From NCBI RefSeq assembly GCF_024435355.1, contig NZ_JAMJWG010000006.1, forward strand, positions 310,001 to 374,000: 64,000 nucleotides of DNA, written 5' to 3'. The position numbers and the translations under genes were made by a program. Below the pieces are notes generated by a model. The model worked only from the letters and a program-made list of their open reading frames with translations, made no database searches and was not told where the DNA came from. The first letter of the stretch is position 1, and every line of letters begins with the position of its first letter. Positions 59,406 through 64,000 of this stretch are shown one piece after another. The DNA comes from Streptomyces odontomachi. GTDB lineage: Bacteria; Actinomycetota; Actinomycetes; Streptomycetales; Streptomycetaceae.

Positions 59406-60798
59406 CGGATTCGGCCTTTCTCACGGCGGTGACGTGGTGGCGGGCGTGCACCGGGCGGATCAGTTCGTTGGCGATGAAGCCGACGACCAACAGCCCGATC
59501 ATGATGGCGAACGACACGCCGTAGAGCCCCGAGCCGTGCTTGCCCGCGTGCTCCTGGCTGTCGGCCACCCAGTTGACGATGAAGGGGCCCAGCACCCCGG
59601 CGAGGGACCAGGCCGTCAGCAGCCGTCCGTGGATCGCACCCACCTGGTAGGTGCCGAAGAGGTCCTTCAGGTAGGCGGGCACCGTGGCGAAGCCGCCGCC
59701 GTAGAAGGAGATGATCACCACGGCGCAGAGCACGAACAGCGCCTTGGAGGAGTCGCCGAACTCCACGATGAGCAGGTACATCAAGGCACCCACGCCCAGG
59801 TAGAGGCGGTAGACGTTCTTGCGCCCGATCAGGTCGGAGATGGTGGACCAACCGAACCGTCCGGCCATGTTGGCCGCCGAGAGCAGCGCGACGAAGCCGG
59901 CGGCCGCGGACGCCGACACGGGGGTGCTGCTGTCGGCGAAGAAGTCGGTGATCATCGGGGCGGCCTTCTCCAGGATGCCGATCCCGGCGGTCACGTTCAG
60001 GCAGAGCACGAGCCACAGGCACCAGAACTGCGGGGTGCGCAGGGCCGTGTTCGCCGAGACCTGCACACCGGTGGCGGAGGCGGGCCCGCCCGCCGGCCGG
60101 TCCGTCGCACCCCCGACGTCCCGAGCCCTAGGCACCCGCACCAGGAGGACGCCGAGCGCCATGAAGACGGCGTAGACGAGGCCGTGCACCAGGAACGCCA
60201 GCGCGATGCCCGAGGAGTCGGTGCCGAAGGAGTCCAGCATCTGCTGGGACCACGGTGAGGCGATCAGCGCGCCACCGCCGAAGCCCATGATGGCGAGCCC
60301 GGTGGCCATGCCGGGTCGGTCGGGGAACCACTTGATCAGCGTGGAGACCGGGGAGATGTAGCCGATGCCGAGGCCGATCCCGCCGACGACGCCGTAACCG
60401 AGCACGATCAGCCAGTACTGGCGGGTGGCGGCGCCGAGCGCGGCGAGCAGGAAGCCGGACGAGAACGCGACCAGGGCGACGGACATCGCCCAGCGCGGCC
60501 CCTTGCGCTCCACGAGCGTGCCGCCGAACGCGGCGGACAGGCCCAGCATCACGATGCCGAGCTGGAACGGCAGGGCGCTCTCGGTGCCGCTGAGCCCGAG
60601 CGCGGATTCCAACGGGGGCTTGAACACGCTCCAGGCGTAGGCCTGCCCGATGGACAGATGGACCGCCAGCGCAGCGGGCGGCACCAGCCAGCGGCTCCAA
60701 CCGGGCGGTGCCGTGGGCCCGCCACCGCGCAGCGCATCGGCAGATCCCGAAGAACCGGATGAACCAGGAGAACCAGAAGAAGCGGAAGAGGGCCTCAT
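59359..60798 (-). CDS. OFA-family MFS transporter, second copy
   Basis: The 479-residue transporter has 12 membrane segments. It begins SRWLVPPAALAVHLSIGQAYAWSVFKPPLE, and has ERKGPRWAM, FPDRPGMATGLAIMGFGGGALI and SDLIGRKNVYRLY, characteristic of oxalate/formate-type OFA proteins. A Ser/Gly-rich stretch (residues 4-20) precedes the first helix, and the C-terminal tail is acidic. I chose ATG at 60798; an ATG at 60838 would add 14 residues, and neither has a clear ribosome site. It is divergent from panE and followed by the small partner gene. Confidence 0.85.
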   Translation of the reverse strand: MRPSSASSGSPGSSGSSGSADALRGGGPTAPPGWSRWLVPPAALAVHLSIGQAYAWSVFKPPLESALGLSGTESALPFQLGIVMLGLSAAFGGTLVERKGPRWAMSVALVAFSSGFLLAALGAATRQYWLIVLGYGVVGGIGLGIGYISPVSTLIKWFPDRPGMATGLAIMGFGGGALIASPWSQQMLDSFGTDSSGIALAFLVHGLVYAVFMALGVLLVRVPRARDVGGATDRPAGGPASATGVQVSANTALRTPQFWCLWLVLCLNVTAGIGILEKAAPMITDFFADSSTPVSASAAAGFVALLSAANMAGRFGWSTISDLIGRKNVYRLYLGVGALMYLLIVEFGDSSKALFVLCAVVIISFYGGGFATVPAYLKDLFGTYQVGAIHGRLLTAWSLAGVLGPFIVNWVADSQEHAGKHGSGLYGVSFAIMIGLLVVGFIANELIRPVHARHHVTAVRKAESDVDSVSPTSADPTGA

Positions 60799-60851
60799 GA
60801 TCCGGAACCATAGGAACGGGTCAAAGGCTTGGGAAGACATCGCGCAGAAAA

Positions 60852-60976
60852 TCCGTCGACGGTATCCACCGAGCCGTCGACGGTATGCAATGACTATGTC
60901 AAGAGGCGCCGCGACCGCTGCGCAAACCCTTGCTGCCGCAAGGTCCATACTGTAGACAATATTTCGTCGACACAAT
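60852..60976. promoter_or_regulatory. Divergent promoter with shared oxalate-operon operator
   Basis: The gap between the transporter and panE contains CCGTCGACGGTAT twice (60851-60863 and 60872-60884, 21 bases apart). The second extends to CGTCGACGGTATGCAAT, which differs from 4300-4316 at one of 17 bases. Further on, TGTAGAC-N8-GTCGACA (60951-60972) is an imperfect palindrome. The shared sites tie this promoter to that of oxc. Confidence 0.7.
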
Positions 60977-61088
60977 GGAAGACTGGCCGGAGACCGGCAG
61001 AGCACGGCTCTGGACCGTCTTCTTCCGCTCGTCGGGACACACTCCCCCTCAAACGGCTGAGGCCCCTCAACCGAACGGAGCGCCCCAC

Positions 61089-62066
61089 GTGAAAGTCGCA
61101 GTTCTGGGCGCCGGTGCAATCGGCGCCTATGTCGGCGCCGCGCTGCACCGCGCCGGCGCCGATGTCCACCTGATCGCCCGTGGACCGCATCTGGCGGCCA
61201 TGAGGCAGCACGGAGTGCAGGTGCTCAGCCCGCGCGGTGACTTCTCCGCGCGCGCCCACGCCACCGACGACCCGGCCGAGGTCGGCCCGGTCGACTTCGT
61301 CTTCCTGGGCCTGAAGGCCACCTCGTACGCGGCGTGCGGGCCGCTGATCGAGCCCCTGTTGCACTCCTCCACCGCGGTGATCGCCGCTCAGAACGGCATC
61401 CCCTGGTGGTACTTCCACCGGCACGGCGGTTCCTGGGACGGCACACGCATCGAGAGCGTGGACCCCGGTGGCACGGTCAGTGCCGTACTCGCCCCGGAGC
61501 GCGCCATCGGCTGCGTGGTGTACGCCGCCACCGAACTGATGGAGCCGGGCGTCGTGAAGCACCTGGAAGGCACCCGCTTCTCCATCGGCGAGCCGGACCG
61601 CTCGCTGTCGCCGCGTTGCGACCGGTTCAGTGCCGCCATGCGCGACGGCGGGCTGAAGTGCCCGGTGGAGACCGACGTGCGGGGCGACATCTGGGTCAAG
61701 CTGCTGGGCAACATCTCCTTCAACCCGATCAGCGCGCTCTCCCGGGCGACGATGCGGCAGATGTGCCTGCACGGCGGCACCAGACGCGTCATCGAGACCA
61801 TGATGAACGAGACACTGGCGGTGGCCGAGGCCCTCGGCTGCCGCCCCGGCATCTCCGTGGAACGGCGACTGGCCGGCGCCGAACGCGTCGGCGACCACCG
61901 CACGTCCACCCTCCAGGACCTGGAGCGCGGCAAACCGCTCGAACTCGACGTGCTGCTCGCGGCCGTCGTGGAACTTGCGGAGATCACCGGTGTTCCGGTG
62001 CCGACGCTCCACACCGTCCACGCCATTTCGGACCTGCTGGCAGACCGCATGAGGAGCGCGGCATGA
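61089..62066 (+). CDS. Ketopantoate reductase (PanE/ApbA) family protein
   Basis: The 325-residue protein has the NADP motif GAGAIGAYVG (7-16) and the catalytic Lys204 in WVKLLGNISFNPISAL, the signature of 2-dehydropantoate 2-reductases, plus a helical C-terminal domain. GTG start at 61089, with a CGGAG-like site about ten bases upstream. A PanE paralogue is the oxalyl-CoA reductase of oxalate-grown Methylobacterium extorquens. Because this gene lies between an oxalate transporter and formate dehydrogenase and shares their operator, reduction of oxalyl-CoA to glyoxylate is more likely than pantothenate synthesis. Sequence alone cannot separate the two. Confidence 0.82.
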   Translation: MKVAVLGAGAIGAYVGAALHRAGADVHLIARGPHLAAMRQHGVQVLSPRGDFSARAHATDDPAEVGPVDFVFLGLKATSYAACGPLIEPLLHSSTAVIAAQNGIPWWYFHRHGGSWDGTRIESVDPGGTVSAVLAPERAIGCVVYAATELMEPGVVKHLEGTRFSIGEPDRSLSPRCDRFSAAMRDGGLKCPVETDVRGDIWVKLLGNISFNPISALSRATMRQMCLHGGTRRVIETMMNETLAVAEALGCRPGISVERRLAGAERVGDHRTSTLQDLERGKPLELDVLLAAVVELAEITGVPVPTLHTVHAISDLLADRMRSAA

Positions 62067-64000
62067 GCGGCACCAACGGCCCTCGGGGCCAGGCCACCAA
62101 GGGGAGGCGCGACCGCGTCCCCAAGACCTACACCCGGCTCACCCACCCATTGGTGCGTGACTCCCGTGACGAGCCGTTCCGGCGCGCCACCTGGGAGGAG
62201 GCGCTCACCCGGACGGCCGAGGGCCTCGCGGCGCACCGCGGCGCGTTCGCGATGCTCGCGTGCGCCCGCGCCACCAACGAGATGAACTACGTGGCGCAGA
62301 AGTTCGCCCGGGTCGTCATGGGCACCCACAACGTGGATTCCTGCAACCGCACCTGCCACGCACCGAGCGTGGCGGGGCTCTCGGCGGCGTTCGGCTCCGG
62401 CGGCGGCACGTCGTCGTACGAGGAGGTCGAGCACACCGATCTGATCGTGATGTGGGGTTCCAACGCCCGTTTCGCGCACCCGATCTTCTTCCAGCATGTG
62501 TTGAAGGGGATCCACAACGGCGCGCGGATGTACGCGGTGGACCCGCGCCGCACCTCCACGGCCCAGTGGGCGGAGAGCTGGCTCGGGCTCAACGTGGGCA
62601 CCGACATCGCGATGGCGCACGCCATCGGCCGCGAGATCATCCACGCGGGACTCGCCAACATGGCGTTCATCGAGCGGGCCACCACCGGCTTCGACGAGTA
62701 CGCCAAGCTGGTCGAGCCCTGGACGCTGTCGCTCGCCGAGAAGGTCACCGGGGTGCCCGCCGAGGCGATCAGGGACCTGGCGCACGCCTACGCCCGGGCC
62801 GAGCGCGCCCAGTTGTGCTGGACCCTCGGCATCACCGAGCACCACAACGGCACCGACAACGTCCGGGCCCTGATCAACCTCTCCCTGCTCACCGGCCACG
62901 TCGGCCGCTACGGCTCCGGGCTCCAGCCGCTGCGCGGGCAGAACAACGTCCAGGGCGGCGGCGACATGGGCGCCATCCCCAACCGGCTGCCCGGCTTCCA
63001 GGACATCCTCGACGCCGACATCCGGCACCGTTTCGAGCAGGCCTGGGGCACCACGCTCGTGCCGCACTACGGGCTGAACCTCACCGAGATGTTCGAGGGC
63101 ATGGAGGACGGCACGATCCGGGCGGTCTACTGCATCGGGGAGAACCCGGCGCAGTCGGAGGCCGACAGCGAGCAGGCCGTGCGCCGGCTGTCCGGCCTGG
63201 ACTTCCTGGTGGTGCAGGACATCTTCATGACGAAGACGGCACAGCTGGCCGACGTGGTGCTGCCCGCCACCGCCGGCTGGGCCGAGACGGACGGCACCAC
63301 CACCAACAGCGAGCGCAGGGTGCAGCGGGTACGCAAGGCGGTGGTCCCGCCGGGCGAGGCCCGCGAGGACGTCGACATCATCTGCGACGTCGCGAGCCGG
63401 CTCGGCCACGACTGGAAGTACGCGGACGCCGAAGCGGTCTGGAACGAGCTCAGGGCCGTCTCCCCCCTGCACTTCGGCATGACCTACGACCGCCTCGACG
63501 AGCACCAGGGCATCCAGTGGCCGTGCCCGGACACCGACGCCCTCGAACCGCCGTACCTGCACGGCCGGCTCTGGGACGCCGATCCCGCGCGGCGCGGTCG
63601 GCTCGCCCCGTTCGGCCTGGTGCAGCACGACCCGCCGGTCGACGTGACCGACGAGGAGTACCCGCTCCGGCTGACCACGGGACGGCGCCTCGACTCGTAC
63701 AACACGGGCGTGCAGTCCAGCGGCTTCGCCTCCCCGCTGCGGCGCGGCGAGTACGTGGAGCTGTGCCCGGAGGACGCCCGGCGCTACGGCGTCGAGGTGG
63801 ACGAGGAGGTCCAGGTCACCTCGCGGCGCGGCTCGGTGCGCGCGCCGGTGTGGGTCGATCCCGGGCTGCGCCCCGGGCTCGCGTTCATGACCATGCACTT
63901 CCCCGACGAAGTGGACACCAACAAGCTGACGATCGAGGCCAACTGCCCCATCGCCGGCACCGCGGAGTTCAAGGCGTCGGCCATCCGAATCGACAAGCTG
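62063..64000 (+). CDS. Formate dehydrogenase alpha subunit, molybdopterin type (3' end beyond window)
   Basis: The ATG overlaps the panE stop (ATGA). The first 646 residues are present. RLTHPLVR, WEEALTR, NVDSCNRTCHAPSVAGL with Cys98-His99 at the position of the Sec/Cys-His pair of formate dehydrogenases, MYAVDPRRTSTAQWA, GITEHHNGTDNVRAL and GQNNVQGGGDMGA are family signatures. The usual N-terminal C-x2-C-x3-C [4Fe-4S] domain is absent: the reading frame begins just after it. The catalytic residue is Cys, not Sec. Function: formate to CO2, completing oxalate oxidation. The downstream gene and the C-terminus are not visible. Confidence 0.9.
   Translation, partial: MSGTNGPRGQATKGRRDRVPKTYTRLTHPLVRDSRDEPFRRATWEEALTRTAEGLAAHRGAFAMLACARATNEMNYVAQKFARVVMGTHNVDSCNRTCHAPSVAGLSAAFGSGGGTSSYEEVEHTDLIVMWGSNARFAHPIFFQHVLKGIHNGARMYAVDPRRTSTAQWAESWLGLNVGTDIAMAHAIGREIIHAGLANMAFIERATTGFDEYAKLVEPWTLSLAEKVTGVPAEAIRDLAHAYARAERAQLCWTLGITEHHNGTDNVRALINLSLLTGHVGRYGSGLQPLRGQNNVQGGGDMGAIPNRLPGFQDILDADIRHRFEQAWGTTLVPHYGLNLTEMFEGMEDGTIRAVYCIGENPAQSEADSEQAVRRLSGLDFLVVQDIFMTKTAQLADVVLPATAGWAETDGTTTNSERRVQRVRKAVVPPGEAREDVDIICDVASRLGHDWKYADAEAVWNELRAVSPLHFGMTYDRLDEHQGIQWPCPDTDALEPPYLHGRLWDADPARRGRLAPFGLVQHDPPVDVTDEEYPLRLTTGRRLDSYNTGVQSSGFASPLRRGEYVELCPEDARRYGVEVDEEVQVTSRRGSVRAPVWVDPGLRPGLAFMTMHFPDEVDTNKLTIEANCPIAGTAEFKASAIRIDKL

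Noticed and set aside
61388..63898. 836-residue open frame on the minus strand
   Set aside because: It lies opposite panE and formate dehydrogenase; its Val/Gly/Arg/His-rich translation has no domain and is the complement of strongly conserved coding DNA.
1..64000. CRISPR arrays
   Set aside because: The only regular repeats (124-bp tandem units, palindromic elements) have no spacer-repeat structure and there are no cas genes.

Overview
The window is high-GC DNA of Streptomyces type. The signs are dense third-position G/C coding, frequent GTG and TTG starts with GGAG-like ribosome binding sites, Tat and lipoprotein exporters, ROK/GntR regulation and operons held together by 4-base ATGA overlaps. 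It opens with a tRNA-Leu(GAG) gene and then runs through five functional blocks.

(1) 0.4-11 kb and 58-64 kb: two halves of an oxalate/formate pathway. The left half holds oxalyl-CoA decarboxylase, formyl-CoA:oxalate CoA-transferase, an ADP-forming acyl-CoA ligase and an OFA-type oxalate/formate transporter. Divergent to these are a second sucCD pair and an aldehyde dehydrogenase. The right half holds an FCD-type GntR regulator, a second OFA transporter with a 60-residue membrane partner, a PanE-family reductase and a molybdopterin formate dehydrogenase that runs off the end. A 17-base motif that matches at 16 positions sits in both divergent promoter regions, 56 kb apart. Related half-sites precede the GntR gene, so the halves look like one regulon.

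(2) 11-32.6 kb: sugar and envelope metabolism. A seven-gene operon (12.3-20.6 kb) resembles the ebo metabolite-trafficking cluster: UbiA prenyltransferase, EboA, TatD-like EboB, TIM-barrel EboE and a phosphodiesterase. It starts with an inositol-3-phosphate-synthase-like enzyme instead of the 3-dehydroquinate-synthase-like EboD. Around it lie a giant secreted ThuA/DUF1080 protein, three TIM-barrel isomerases, a Gfo/Idh oxidoreductase, a ribose/xylose-type ABC importer and a ROK repressor. Together these suit uptake and processing of oxidised (3-keto) sugars.

(3) 32.8-58 kb: a catabolic island with the appearance of aromatic-acid degradation. It encodes a three-component Rieske oxygenase (ferredoxin, oxygenase and a distant flavin reductase), a 4,5-dihydroxyphthalate-decarboxylase-like protein, a zinc alcohol dehydrogenase, CHA aldolase (LigK-like), oxalomesaconate hydratase (LigJ-like), three bicupins, an iron-type ABC transporter with two binding proteins, an orphan EutA, a TRIP13/Pch2-like AAA+ ATPase, and PanB-like and RpiB-like proteins. 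No classical ring-cleavage dioxygenase is present, so the bicupins are the natural candidates. Nearly every promoter in the island carries WTGGT-N3-ACCAW, a FadR-type palindrome. A FadR-type GntR gene with the same motif upstream lies at the right end.

Repeats: palindromic GCGCAGTTCCCCGCGCCCC elements occur at three places, one of them as four exact-period 124-bp tandem copies. A sequence resembling an IS200/IS605 (TnpB) right end lies at 27.3 kb with no tnpB gene. The long open frames opposite the genes (for example the reverse strand of the formate dehydrogenase) are shadows of GC-rich coding DNA.
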